The position numbers were made by a program, and so were the translations under genes. A model generated the notes under the pieces. That model was not told the origin of the DNA. It saw only the letters and a program-made list of their open reading frames with translations, and ran no database searches. Shown here piece after piece: positions 24,056 to 32,629 of a stretch of 44,279 nt of DNA (the stretch's first letter is position 1; each line of letters starts with the position of its first letter). Origin of the DNA: Streptomyces spongiae (GTDB lineage Bacteria; Actinomycetota; Actinomycetes; Streptomycetales; Streptomycetaceae); assembly GCF_009377185.1 (NCBI RefSeq), contig NZ_VJZC01000025.1, positions 1-44,279 on the forward strand, read 5' to 3'.

Positions 24056-25127
24056 ACTCCCGTCCCGCACACATGGGTTACTGCACCTCGGCGCCCTGCT
24101 GGCCGCCGTCGCCGTCGCCCTCTCCTTCCCGTCCATGGCGCCCAGCCCGTACGAGATCACCGTGGGCATCGCCATCCTCAACTACGCGGTGCTGTCCACC
24201 TCCTGGAACTTCGTCGGCGGCTTCACCGGCTACATCTCCCTCGGGCACGGGGCGTTCGCCGGTCTCGGCGCCTACGGGACGGGGCTGCTGACCGCCAAGG
24301 CCGAACTCCCGCCGTTCGTCGCGCTGTTCGTGGCAGCGGCCCTGGTGGCGGTGCTCGCCGTCCCCGTCGGCTACGCCGCCCTGCGGGTGCGCGGAGCCTC
24401 CTTCGTGATCGTGTCCATCGCCCTCGTCCTCATCATGCTGCTGGTGTTCCAGAGCTGGGCCTCCCTCACCGGCGGCTCCCGGGGGCTGGTCGTCCCACGG
24501 CCCTTCCCGGGCATGCTGCGGGCCGAGCACCACCGGACCTTCTACTTCCTCTTCCTGGCGCTGCTCGCGACGGCCCTGCTGTCCTGGTGGGTCATCGACC
24601 GTTCGCGGTTCGGCATGGGGCTGAAGGCGATCCGTGAGGACGAGGACAAGGCCCAGTCCCTCGGCACACCCACGTACACGTACAAGCTGGTGGTCTTCGT
24701 CGTGTCCGCCGCCTTCACCGCGCTGGCCGGCGGGCTGTACGCGCTCTGGTTCGGCGACCTCGACCCCGTCTTCCAGTTCTCCATCCTCAGCGGCGCGTAC
24801 ATGGTGCTGATGGCCCTGCTCGGAGGCGTACGCCATCTGTACGGGCCGCTGCTCGGGGCCGTGGCCGTCGGGTACGCGCTGGAGTACGCCAAGGTCGAGT
24901 ACGGGGACACTCCGCTGCACCTGGTCGTGGCGGGCCTGCTCCTGTTCGTCGTCGTGATGTTCATGCCGGACGGGGTCATCCCGGCCGCCGGCGCCCTGCT
25001 CGCCCGGTTCCGGCGGACCGGCGAGACGTCCATCCGGGAGGTGACCGCCGCCGAACTGCGGGGGCGGCGCGAGCAGGACGACGGAACGGAGGTGAGAGGC
25101 AGTGAGCGCACCACAAGAGGCGCCTGA
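24039..25127 (+). CDS. livM: Branched-chain amino acid-type ABC permease LivM
   Basis: 362 aa. LivM signatures are STSWNFVGGFTGYISLGHGAF at about residues 53-73, the coupling helix SRFGMGLKAIREDEDKAQSLG and LLGGVRHLYGPLLGA. The proposed start is TTG at 24039 inside the livH 3' end, preceded by GGGGGG four nt upstream; it retains the first membrane helix, which a start at the later ATG near 24135 would lose. The C terminus has a charged tail of about 45 residues that overlaps the livG start by 26 bp. Confidence 0.88.
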   Translation: MRRGSELPSRTHGLLHLGALLAAVAVALSFPSMAPSPYEITVGIAILNYAVLSTSWNFVGGFTGYISLGHGAFAGLGAYGTGLLTAKAELPPFVALFVAAALVAVLAVPVGYAALRVRGASFVIVSIALVLIMLLVFQSWASLTGGSRGLVVPRPFPGMLRAEHHRTFYFLFLALLATALLSWWVIDRSRFGMGLKAIREDEDKAQSLGTPTYTYKLVVFVVSAAFTALAGGLYALWFGDLDPVFQFSILSGAYMVLMALLGGVRHLYGPLLGAVAVGYALEYAKVEYGDTPLHLVVAGLLLFVVVMFMPDGVIPAAGALLARFRRTGETSIREVTAAELRGRREQDDGTEVRGSERTTRGA

Positions 25128-25875
25128 GCCCGAGCGGGAGCCCGAGCCTAGCCTGGCGACCGCCGGGCTCACCAAGTCCTTCGGCGGGGTCACCGCGCTC
25201 GACTCCGCCACCGTGGCCTTCCACCACGGCAAGGTCAACGCCCTGATCGGCCCCAACGGTTCGGGCAAGACGACCTTCTTCAACTGCGTCACGGGGATGA
25301 TCCGTCCGGACGCGGGCCGCGTCACCTACCGCGGGCGCGACCTCACCGGCAGTCCCCCGCACCGGATCGCCCGCGCCGGCGTCGGCCGCTCCTTCCAGCT
25401 CTGCCGTGTCTTCCCCCGGATGACCGTGCTGGAGAACCTCCTCGCCGCCGTGCGCCCCGGTTCTCTCGCCGGACAGCTCGCCCGCGCGGGCGGGCGGGCG
25501 GAGACCGAGCGGGCCCGCGGTTGGCTGACCCGCATGGGCATCGAGCACCTGGAGCGGGCCGAGGCCCGCCAACTCTCATGGGGCCAGCAGAAGTTGCTGG
25601 AGCTCGCGGGTGTGCTGATGAGCGAGCCGGAGCTGATCCTGCTGGACGAACCGGCGGGCGGCGTCAACCCGGCCCTGATCGACCGCATCTGCGACCTTGT
25701 CCGCGAACTCAACGCCGAGGGGCGGACGTTCCTGATCGTCGAGCACAACATGGACATGGTCATGAGCCTCAGCGACCACGTCGTCGTGTTCGACCGCGGC
25801 CGGCCGATCGCACAGGGCCCGCCCTCGGTGATCCAGTCCGACGAACGAGTCCTCGGGGCATATCTTGGCGTCTGA
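25102..25875 (+). CDS. livG: Branched-chain amino acid-type ABC ATPase LivG
   Basis: 257 aa. Walker A is GPNGSGKTT, the signature LSWGQQKLLELAGVLM, Walker B LILLDEPAGGVNP and the H-loop VEHNMDMVM, all typical of LivG. The LSWGQQK signature is a variant of LSGGQ seen in this family. A 20-residue Pro/Glu-rich N-terminal extension precedes the nucleotide-binding domain. The GTG start lies inside livM, with GAGG upstream. It overlaps livF by 11 bp. Confidence 0.91.
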   Translation: MSAPQEAPEPEREPEPSLATAGLTKSFGGVTALDSATVAFHHGKVNALIGPNGSGKTTFFNCVTGMIRPDAGRVTYRGRDLTGSPPHRIARAGVGRSFQLCRVFPRMTVLENLLAAVRPGSLAGQLARAGGRAETERARGWLTRMGIEHLERAEARQLSWGQQKLLELAGVLMSEPELILLDEPAGGVNPALIDRICDLVRELNAEGRTFLIVEHNMDMVMSLSDHVVVFDRGRPIAQGPPSVIQSDERVLGAYLGV

Positions 25876-26629
25876 CTCTGACACACGCTCTCACTCCTAC
25901 GCTGACGTCCTTCTGGAACTCGACGACATCCGCGCCGGATACGGCCGGGCGGCCCTCGTCCTGCGGGGGCTGACGGTCCGGGTGCCCGCCGGGGCCATCG
26001 TCTGCCTGGTCGGGCCCAACGGCGCGGGCAAGTCCACGGTCCTGAAAGTCGCCAGCGGACTCCTCACCCCACGCTCCGGCCGGATCCTCGTCGACGGCGA
26101 GGACGTCACCGGCCGTGGACCACAGCGGATGCTGGCCGCCGGAGTGGCCCATGTCCTCCAGGGCCACAGCGTCTTCCGGGAGATGACGGTCGCCGAGAAC
26201 GTCCTGCTCGGCGGCTACTCCCTGCGGGACAAGGCGACCGTCGCCGAGCGGGTCGCGTTCGTACGGGACCTCTTCCCGGTCGTGGCCGAGCGGTGGACGG
26301 ACCTCGCCGGGCTGCTCTCCGGCGGCCAGCAGAAGCAGGTGGAGTTCGCGCGGTCGTTGATGGTCAGCCCTCGGGTGGTGCTGCTCGACGAGCCGTCCAT
26401 GGGCCTCGACCCCAAGGCGACCGGTGTGGTCTTCGAACAGATCGTGCGCATGCGGGACGCGGGAACCGCCGTACTCCTGGTCGAGCAGAACGCACGCCGC
26501 GCCCTGGAAACCGCCGACACCGGCTGCGTCCTGGACCTCGGCCGCGTCCATGTCTCCGGCCCGGCAGGAGAACTGCTGGCGGACCCCCAGCTGGGCGAGC
26601 TGTATCTAGGGGGCCGGGCGCGCCCCTAA
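25865..26629 (+). CDS. livF: Branched-chain amino acid-type ABC ATPase LivF
   Basis: 254 aa. Walker A is GPNGAGKST, Q-loop HVLQGHSVFREMTV, signature LSGGQQKQVEFARSLM, Walker B VVLLDEPSMGLDP and H-loop VEQN, as expected for LivF. The start is TTG at 25865 overlapping the livG end. The last codons and stop (GGRARP*) lie within the interspersed repeat at 26620-26668, so the natural C terminus may have been replaced when that repeat was acquired. Confidence 0.91.
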   Translation: MASDSDTRSHSYADVLLELDDIRAGYGRAALVLRGLTVRVPAGAIVCLVGPNGAGKSTVLKVASGLLTPRSGRILVDGEDVTGRGPQRMLAAGVAHVLQGHSVFREMTVAENVLLGGYSLRDKATVAERVAFVRDLFPVVAERWTDLAGLLSGGQQKQVEFARSLMVSPRVVLLDEPSMGLDPKATGVVFEQIVRMRDAGTAVLLVEQNARRALETADTGCVLDLGRVHVSGPAGELLADPQLGELYLGGRARP

Positions 26630-26668
26630 AGGGGCGCGGGGAACTGCGCGACAAGCCACAACGAACCC
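26620..26668. repeat. Streptomyces interspersed palindromic repeat
   Basis: A perfect GCGCCCCT-AA-AGGGGCGC palindrome (26620-26637) followed by GGGGAACTGCGCGACAAGCC and ACAACGAACC. This 'GGGGCGCGGGGAACTGCGCGAC' element is familiar between genes of many Streptomyces genomes. Here it supplies the livF stop codon and probably works as a transcription terminator or mRNA stabiliser before the next gene. Confidence 0.75.
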
Positions 26669-26707
26669 TCACCCAACCACCAACAGAAACCCGGCAGACG
26701 AGGTGGC

Positions 26708-27658
26708 ATGTTGACACGCCCCAGAAGACACACAGCCACAGCTCTGGCAGCAGCCGTCCTGACCACCCTGACGATGGCCCCCGCAGAAGCCCGGAGCCAC
26801 CACGACCCCGTACACCCCTCACTGCGAAAGCACCTCGCGGCCTACTACGACTTCGAGCACCCCACACACGCCAACCCCGCCAAGGAGCAGGACCGCGGCT
26901 TCTCCGGCACCGACATCGACCTCGTGAACGGCGGAGCCGACATGCGGACGAGGGACGGCGCCCACCAGGGCAGCCGGACCTCGCTCCAGGTGCGCCAGGT
27001 GAACCCGGGGACGGCGGGCAACGACGACTGGAAGGCGGGCGTCTTCGGACCGTCCGGCGTTCCGACGCTCAGGGCCTTCAACGCGGTCGAGGGCGTCACC
27101 GTCATGGGCTGGTTCAAGGCGACCGGCCCGAATCCGGCTCTCAACAGCAACACGGCCGCCCCGGACGACCGTTTCGGCGCCGTCGGCCTGGCCGGGGTGC
27201 TGTCGGGGAACTCCGACGGCCACGCGGTACGGGCCCTGCTGGAGATCATCGAGGTGAACGGCGAGCTGCGGCTGGTCGCCCTCGGCCGGCGCGTCGACGG
27301 GGCCGCCTCGCAGACCTTCGCCGCGTCCCAGGACTGGCGGACCCTGCTGCCGGACGGCGAGTGGGTCTTCCTCGCGGCCACCTTCGACTTCGACACCGGA
27401 GCCATGGCCCTGTACCGCGACGGGCGGCGACTGGACGGCTTCTACACGGTCACCGGCGATCCCTGGGACCTCTCGGGACCGGGCCCGCACCGGTCCTCGC
27501 CAACCGACCCCCGAGGCATCAAGATCGGCGGCAGCTTCCCGCAGAACACCCTGGAGCGCAATCCCTGCGACTGCCGCATGGACAGCCTGATGTTCCTGAA
27601 CACCGTGCTCGACGGGAAACGCATACAGGCCCAGTACCGGCTGGCGACCAGGCGCTGA
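26708..27658 (+). CDS. Secreted LamG/concanavalin A-like domain protein
   Basis: 316 aa. An N-terminal Sec signal peptide (RPRRHTATALAAAVLTTLTM, cleavage near PAEA-RS) precedes a LamG-like jelly-roll domain starting LAAYYDFEHP and including VEGVTVMGWFKATGPN, WVFLAATFDFDTGAMALYRDG and the C-terminal FLNTVLDGKRIQAQYRLA. Such domains bind carbohydrate or act as adhesion modules; no catalytic residues are visible. GAGGTGG precedes the ATG. It lies 39 bp upstream of the secreted sugar dehydrogenase gene on the same strand, which itself ends in a LamG-like domain, so the two are probably co-transcribed and act together outside the cell. Confidence 0.8.
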   Translation: MLTRPRRHTATALAAAVLTTLTMAPAEARSHHDPVHPSLRKHLAAYYDFEHPTHANPAKEQDRGFSGTDIDLVNGGADMRTRDGAHQGSRTSLQVRQVNPGTAGNDDWKAGVFGPSGVPTLRAFNAVEGVTVMGWFKATGPNPALNSNTAAPDDRFGAVGLAGVLSGNSDGHAVRALLEIIEVNGELRLVALGRRVDGAASQTFAASQDWRTLLPDGEWVFLAATFDFDTGAMALYRDGRRLDGFYTVTGDPWDLSGPGPHRSSPTDPRGIKIGGSFPQNTLERNPCDCRMDSLMFLNTVLDGKRIQAQYRLATRR

Positions 27659-27697
27659 CGACCCACCGACCTTCCACGTCACGAAGGAGTGACACCC

Positions 27698-29809
27698 ATG
27701 CGCGCATCTCCCCGTATGAGACCGAGAGCCCTCCTACTGACTCCCCTCGTCGTCCTCGCCCTGGTGTTGTCGGCCCTCGTGGCCCTGCCCGGCGCGGCGT
27801 ACGCGGCCGCCGACCCCGTCACCGACCCCATCCCCGAGCGGCCCGCCGCCTCCGGCATCGGGCTGACCGTCAAGGAGTACGCAGCCTTCCCGAAGACCGA
27901 GGCACCACCCGGCCCGGTCACCGACCCACGGCTCAGACGACACGCCCGCATCAACTACCTCAGCGAACTGCCCGACCGGTCCGGCCGGATGGCCGTCCCC
28001 GACCTCAACGGCAAGCTGTACCTGGTGAAGGACGGCACCCCGAACGTCTACCTCGACGTCGCCGCCACCTTCGGCCCGCGGTTCTTCGCCAGCCGGGGCC
28101 TCGGCCAGGGCTTCGGGTTCGTCACCTTCGACCCCGGCTTCAAGCACAACGGCCGTTTCTACACCGTCCACACCGAACTGGCCTCCGCCACCACCGCCGT
28201 ACCCGACTTCCGGCAGGCCGCCACGACGAACTACCACGGCGTCATCACCGAGTGGACCGCCGACGACCCCTCGGCCGACACCTTCCAGGGCACCCGCCGG
28301 GAGATCCTGCGGATCGGTTTCTCGGGCGTGATCCACGGCATCCAGCAGATCGACTTCAACCCCACGGCCAAGCCGCACGGCCGCGAAAGCGGGCTGCTCT
28401 ACGTGGCCGTCGGCGACGGCGGCCAGGGCGTGCGGAACAGCGAGCCGCAGAGCCTCTCCCTCCCGCACGGCAAGATCCTGCGCATCGACCCGCGCGGCAC
28501 CGACAGCGCCAACGGCAAGTACGGCATCCCGGCCGGCAACCCGTTCACCGGCACCCCCGGCGCGCTGGGCGAGATCTACGCGTACGGCATGCGCGACCCG
28601 CACCGCTTCAGCTGGGACCCGGGCGGCAGCCATCGCATGTACCTCGGTCACATCGGCCAGCACGCCGTCGAGTCCGTGTACGAGGTGCGGGCGGGCGACA
28701 ACTTCGGCTGGAGCGAGCGCGAAGCCGCCTTCGTCTTCGACAAGACGGCCACGGACCCCTGCGCCCAGATCCTGCCGCTCCCCGAGGACGACGAGAAGTA
28801 CGGCTACACCTACCCCGTCGCCGCCTACGACCACGATCCGCCCGCCGACTGGAACTGCACCTCGGACGTGGGCCGGGCCGTCGTCGGCGGCTTCGTCTAC
28901 CGCGGCCGTGACCTGCCCGAGCTGCGCGGCAAGTACGTCTTCGGGGACCTGGTCGACGGCCGTCTGCTCTTCTCCGACACCAGAGACATGCGGCGCGGCA
29001 GCGGGAAACTCGCCCAGCTGTACGACCTCATGTTGTACGACGAGGGCGGCAAGCGCGTCACCATGGCGGACCTGGCCGGGGACACCCGGGTGGACCTGCG
29101 CTTCGGGCGGGACGCCGACGGCGAGCTGTATCTGCTGTCCAAGGCCAACGGGAAGATCTGGAAGGTCACCGGCACCCGGAAGTTCGCCTCCTGCGACACC
29201 GACGGCTCCCGGCTCACCCGCGTCATGGACGGTGCGAACTGGGCCCCCGTCACCCCGTCCAAGTGGCGCTTCCCGGGCCGTGAGGCCGTCCTCGCCGAGG
29301 CCGGCGTCCAGCGCCCGGGCCCGCGCCGTCCGTTCGAGTACGCGGTGCTGACCGCCGGCCGGGAGTACGGCGACGTGCGGATCGATGCCGAGGTCCGGCT
29401 CGACACCCCGGTCGAGATCACCAACCGGGACGTGATCATCGTCTTCGACTACCAGTCGGACACGAGGTTCTCCTACGTCCATCTGTCCTCGGACAACACC
29501 ATCTACCCGCACAACGGCGTCTTCGTCGTCAACGACGCCGACCGGGTGCGGATCGAGGACCAGTGGAACGGCACGACGGGCGCGCCGCCGGCCATCACCG
29601 ACACCGCCTGGCACAAGGTGCGGGTGGTGCGCTGCGCGAGCAACGGCGAGATCGCGGTCTACGTCGACGGCTCGAAGCGTCCGCTGATGACCGCCGTCGA
29701 CACCACGCTCGCCTCCGGCAGGGTGGGCTTCGGGTCGTTCGACAACACCGGACGTCTGCGGAACCTGAAGGTCTCATTCCCGAAAGGCCACCTGGGTGAC
29801 GGGAAATAA
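27698..29809 (+). CDS. Secreted glucose/sorbosone dehydrogenase-like beta-propeller with C-terminal LamG-like domain
   Basis: 703 aa. The signal peptide ends near PGAAYA-AA. Residues of about 60-500 form a six-bladed beta-propeller of the soluble (PQQ-type) glucose/sorbosone dehydrogenase family. Segments include NGKLYLVKDGTPNVYLDVA, RGLGQGFGFVTFDP, VAVGDGGQGVRNSEPQSLS, HGKILRIDPRG and GMRDPHRFSWDPGG, with blade-end VFGDLVDGRLLF. Residues of about 520-700 form a LamG/DUF1080-like jelly roll (YGDVRIDAEVRLDTPVEITN, VRIEDQWNG). The ATG at 27698 has AAGGAG nine nt upstream; the in-frame GTG at 27689 overlaps that site. Bound PQQ is not assured, since Streptomyces often lacks PQQ synthesis. Confidence 0.83.
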   Translation: MRASPRMRPRALLLTPLVVLALVLSALVALPGAAYAAADPVTDPIPERPAASGIGLTVKEYAAFPKTEAPPGPVTDPRLRRHARINYLSELPDRSGRMAVPDLNGKLYLVKDGTPNVYLDVAATFGPRFFASRGLGQGFGFVTFDPGFKHNGRFYTVHTELASATTAVPDFRQAATTNYHGVITEWTADDPSADTFQGTRREILRIGFSGVIHGIQQIDFNPTAKPHGRESGLLYVAVGDGGQGVRNSEPQSLSLPHGKILRIDPRGTDSANGKYGIPAGNPFTGTPGALGEIYAYGMRDPHRFSWDPGGSHRMYLGHIGQHAVESVYEVRAGDNFGWSEREAAFVFDKTATDPCAQILPLPEDDEKYGYTYPVAAYDHDPPADWNCTSDVGRAVVGGFVYRGRDLPELRGKYVFGDLVDGRLLFSDTRDMRRGSGKLAQLYDLMLYDEGGKRVTMADLAGDTRVDLRFGRDADGELYLLSKANGKIWKVTGTRKFASCDTDGSRLTRVMDGANWAPVTPSKWRFPGREAVLAEAGVQRPGPRRPFEYAVLTAGREYGDVRIDAEVRLDTPVEITNRDVIIVFDYQSDTRFSYVHLSSDNTIYPHNGVFVVNDADRVRIEDQWNGTTGAPPAITDTAWHKVRVVRCASNGEIAVYVDGSKRPLMTAVDTTLASGRVGFGSFDNTGRLRNLKVSFPKGHLGDGK

Positions 29810-29990
29810 CATATCGATGTAACACGCAACGAAGATGATTCGTCGAATGCCTCTTTGTGCTTCTGTGCGCCCCCACGGATAACGGATCCCGGGAGCCGAA
29901 AGCGGTTGGACTGGGCAGGACAAGACTCAAGCACCAAGCCTGTGGAACGTTCACCGTTTTACGTGTGTCGACTGAGGCAGGTGGTATTCG
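29810..29990. other. Relatively AT-rich intergenic region before P450
   Basis: 181 bp with lower GC than its surroundings. It contains a weak ACGAA-GATGA-TTCGT inverted repeat after the dehydrogenase stop and an AGGTGG ribosome site seven nt before the P450 ATG. I see no convincing -10/-35 pair, although the promoter of the P450/terpene synthase pair must be here. Confidence 0.4.
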
Positions 29991-31466
29991 ATGAGCGGCA
30001 CCGTGCCCAAAGCACCGGAGCGTCATTGGTCGGTGGGTACTGCGCCAGGCATATTCCCATTCCTCGGCCACGGTATCGCGTTGTTCCGGCAACCACTGGA
30101 TTTTGTGAATTCTCTGCCCGCTCACGGGGACCTGGTGGAGATACGCCTGGGCCCCCGGCGGGCATGGGTGGTCTGCCATCCGGAGCTCGTCCAGCGGATG
30201 CTCAGGGACACGCGTACCTTCGACAAGGGCGGCCCGCTCTACGAAAGGCTCGGCGCGCTGATGGGCGACGGCATCGTCACCTGTCCCGACGCGGAGCACC
30301 GGCGGCAGCGCCGGCTGCTCCAGCCGGCTTTCCGCCCCGCCCGCGTGGCCGAGCACACGGAACTCATGGCCGAGGAAGCCGAGTCGCTGTGCCACGGGTG
30401 GCGGGCCGGGCAGCGGGTCGGCGTCAGCGCCGACATGCTGGGCCTGACGACACGGGTGATCAGCCGAGTGCTGTTCAGCGACTCGCTCGACGCCGGGACG
30501 ACGGCCGCGGAGATCAGGAGCTGTCTGGCCACCGTGGTCCGCGGCCTGTTCGTCCGCACGGCCGTACCGGTCGACGCCCTGTTCCGTGTTCCCACACCCG
30601 CCAACCGCCGTTACCGGCACGCGGTCGATCGCGTGCACGCGATCGTGGACGCGGCCATCGCCGAGCGGCGCCGGGGAGTTCCCCGCGACGACCTCCTGGG
30701 GACCCTGCTGGAGGCCGCGCGTGGCGACAACGGTGAAGCGGCGGTCACCGACCGGGAAGTCCACGACCAACTGGTCTCGCTCCTGCTGACCGGAGCCGAG
30801 AGCCCCGCCCTGTGTCTGGCCTCCGCGCTCGGTCTCCTGGCCGTGCATCCGGAGGCGGAGCGCCGGCTGCACGCCGAGGTCGACACCGTTCTCGACGGAC
30901 GGCGGCGGCTGGTCCCGTCCGATCTGCCGCGGCTCGTCTACACGCGAAGCGTCGTCACCGAGACGCTGCGCCACCGCCCGCCCGGCTGGCTCTTCACTCG
31001 CGTGACCACCCGGGAGACGGACTTCGCCGGGTGCCGCCTTCCTCGCGGAAGCACCGTTCTGTACAGCCCCTATCTCCTGCACCACGATCCGACGTCGTTC
31101 CCCGACCCCGACCGGTTCCTCCCCGACCGCTGGCTACCGAGGCAGGACTCCCCCGCCCGGCGCGACGCGATGATCCCGTTCGCCGCGGGCAGCCGCAAAT
31201 GCGTCGGCGACACGTTCGCCATGGCGGAGACCACGGTGGCCCTCGCCACCATCGCCGCCCACTGGCGCCTGCGCCATCCGCCCGGCCCCGTCGAACCACC
31301 GCGCCCCGGGGCGACGCTGGGACCGCGGTCGCTGGTGATGACCTGCGAACCGCGTGCAAGTGAACCGGCCGGCGCACCGCCCCGTGCCCACGCCCCACGG
31401 GCAACTGCGACACCCCGAGCAGCGGACTCCCGATCGGCAGGTGACAACGGTGTCGACGACACATGA
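29991..31466 (+). CDS. Cytochrome P450 (terpene oxidase-like, PtlI/CYP183- or CYP170-like)
   Basis: 491 aa. The heme-binding motif is FAAGSRKCVG, K-helix ETLRHRPP, and the meander DPDRFLPDRW. In the I-helix the usual (A/G)Gx(E/D)TT is TGAESPA, so Ser replaces the conserved Thr. The N-terminal region (APGIFPFLGHGIALFRQPLD and TFDKGGPLYERLGALMGDGI) resembles bacterial sesquiterpene oxidases such as pentalenene oxygenase. The C terminus has an unusual 40-residue Ala/Pro/Arg-rich tail. The gene overlaps the terpene synthase start by 17 bp, so the P450 most likely oxidises that synthase's product. Ferredoxin and ferredoxin reductase are not encoded here. Confidence 0.9.
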   Translation: MSGTVPKAPERHWSVGTAPGIFPFLGHGIALFRQPLDFVNSLPAHGDLVEIRLGPRRAWVVCHPELVQRMLRDTRTFDKGGPLYERLGALMGDGIVTCPDAEHRRQRRLLQPAFRPARVAEHTELMAEEAESLCHGWRAGQRVGVSADMLGLTTRVISRVLFSDSLDAGTTAAEIRSCLATVVRGLFVRTAVPVDALFRVPTPANRRYRHAVDRVHAIVDAAIAERRRGVPRDDLLGTLLEAARGDNGEAAVTDREVHDQLVSLLLTGAESPALCLASALGLLAVHPEAERRLHAEVDTVLDGRRRLVPSDLPRLVYTRSVVTETLRHRPPGWLFTRVTTRETDFAGCRLPRGSTVLYSPYLLHHDPTSFPDPDRFLPDRWLPRQDSPARRDAMIPFAAGSRKCVGDTFAMAETTVALATIAAHWRLRHPPGPVEPPRPGATLGPRSLVMTCEPRASEPAGAPPRAHAPRATATPRAADSRSAGDNGVDDT

Positions 31467-32454
31467 GGAAACAGAGGTCGTCCCGCAGGACCGATGCACG
31501 GCTGACGACTTGAAGGAACTGATCGACGCCCACCTCCACATGCCCTTCCCCTTCCAGAGCAACCGTCACGAATCCGAGGCGGCGGCAGGCGTCGCCACCT
31601 GGCTGCGCAGGTGGGGGCTGACCGATGATCCGGCGGTGGCGGCGATGATCGCCGCCACCCGCCCCGCCGAACTCGCGTCCTACAACAGCCCGGCCATGGA
31701 CGGTGACGTCCTTCAGATCGTGGCCAATCAGATCGCCTACCAGTTCGTCTTCGACGACCGGGCGGAGGAGGTCGGCCGGCGGTGGCCGGGCCGGCTCCTG
31801 CCCATGCTGTGCGAGAGCGTCGGCATCCTGCTGGATGACCAACCGCCCAACAGCGCCCTCGGGGCAGCCCTGGCCGACCTGCACCGGCAGGTCCGGGAAC
31901 GCTGCACCCCCGGACAGGCCGCGCGGTGGGCCTGGAACAGCCGCGAGTACGTGCACGGCCTGATGTACGAGGCGGTCGCCCAGACACAGCCCTTCCCGCT
32001 ACGGCTCGGGGTGTGCGGCTCCATACGTTCGCTCACCGCCGGCGTCGAACCCTTCCACCCGCTGTGCGAGGCCGCGCAGCCGTGCGAACTGGCACCCGAG
32101 GAGCTCCACCACCCCGTCGTACGGCGGCTGGCGCGGCTGTCGGCCGACGCGGCGGTGTGGATACCCGACCTGTACTCCGCGGTGAAGGAGCAGCAGGCGG
32201 GCGAACTGATCAATCTGGCGCTCGCCTACCAGCGCGCGCACCGCTGCTCCCTGCCGGTGGCCGTCAAGCTGGCGATCCGGCGGATCAACAACACGATCCG
32301 CGAGTTCGAGGAGCTCTACGACGGGGTCAGGCCGGAGTTGAGCCCGTCCGGCATCGGCTACGTGGACGGCATGGCCGGCTGGATCCGCGGGTGTTACCAC
32401 TGGTCCCGCACGGTGCCGCGCTACGCGGAGGCCGGCGCGGTGCCCGCCCCCTGA
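31450..32454 (+). CDS. Class I terpene synthase with atypical NSE motif
   Basis: About 334 aa in the bacterial sesquiterpene cyclase family. The Asp-rich metal motif is FVFDDRAEE (DDxxE). The C-terminal Trp/Arg-Tyr block is YHWSRTVPRY. The second metal motif, normally ND(L/I)xSxxKE, reads WIPDLYSAVKEQ, so the first ligand Asn is replaced by Pro while Asp, Ser and Glu remain. The N-terminal PFPFQSNRHESEAAAGVATW fits the family. I place the start at GTG 31450, six nt after AGGTGA and within the P450 3' end; a GTG at 31441 is possible. Product unknown. I infer coupled cyclisation and oxidation with the upstream P450. Confidence 0.85.
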   Translation: MSTTHEETEVVPQDRCTADDLKELIDAHLHMPFPFQSNRHESEAAAGVATWLRRWGLTDDPAVAAMIAATRPAELASYNSPAMDGDVLQIVANQIAYQFVFDDRAEEVGRRWPGRLLPMLCESVGILLDDQPPNSALGAALADLHRQVRERCTPGQAARWAWNSREYVHGLMYEAVAQTQPFPLRLGVCGSIRSLTAGVEPFHPLCEAAQPCELAPEELHHPVVRRLARLSADAAVWIPDLYSAVKEQQAGELINLALAYQRAHRCSLPVAVKLAIRRINNTIREFEELYDGVRPELSPSGIGYVDGMAGWIRGCYHWSRTVPRYAEAGAVPAP

Positions 32455-32470
32455 GGCCCTGCGAAGGGTG

Positions 32471-32485
32471 AAGCTGGCGCAGCTT
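32471..32485. promoter_or_regulatory. Small inverted repeat upstream of LAL regulator
   Basis: AAGCTG-GCG-CAGCTT is a perfect 15-bp interrupted palindrome, 17 bp after the terpene synthase stop and 145 bp before the LAL start. It could be a regulator site or a weak terminator. Confidence 0.3.
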
Positions 32486-32629
32486 ACCCGGGCATACAAC
32501 AGTCAAACCGCTCAAGCTAATGATTCGCCCTTCCCTGTGCTCTCATTCCTCAATACGACCAGCGACACTCCACAGGGGCGTACTCTCTGCGCTGTCTTCC
32601 GAGGGGCAACGACAGGAAGCGGTACGGCA

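Noticed and set aside
26293..28911. 872-codon + strand open frame
   Set aside because: It spans livF, the LamG gene and half of the dehydrogenase gene in another frame and is almost entirely Arg/Pro/Gly; the overlapped genes have clear domains.
27734..29614. 626-codon minus strand open frame opposite the dehydrogenase
   Set aside because: Val/Gly/Asp-rich antisense shadow with no family signature.
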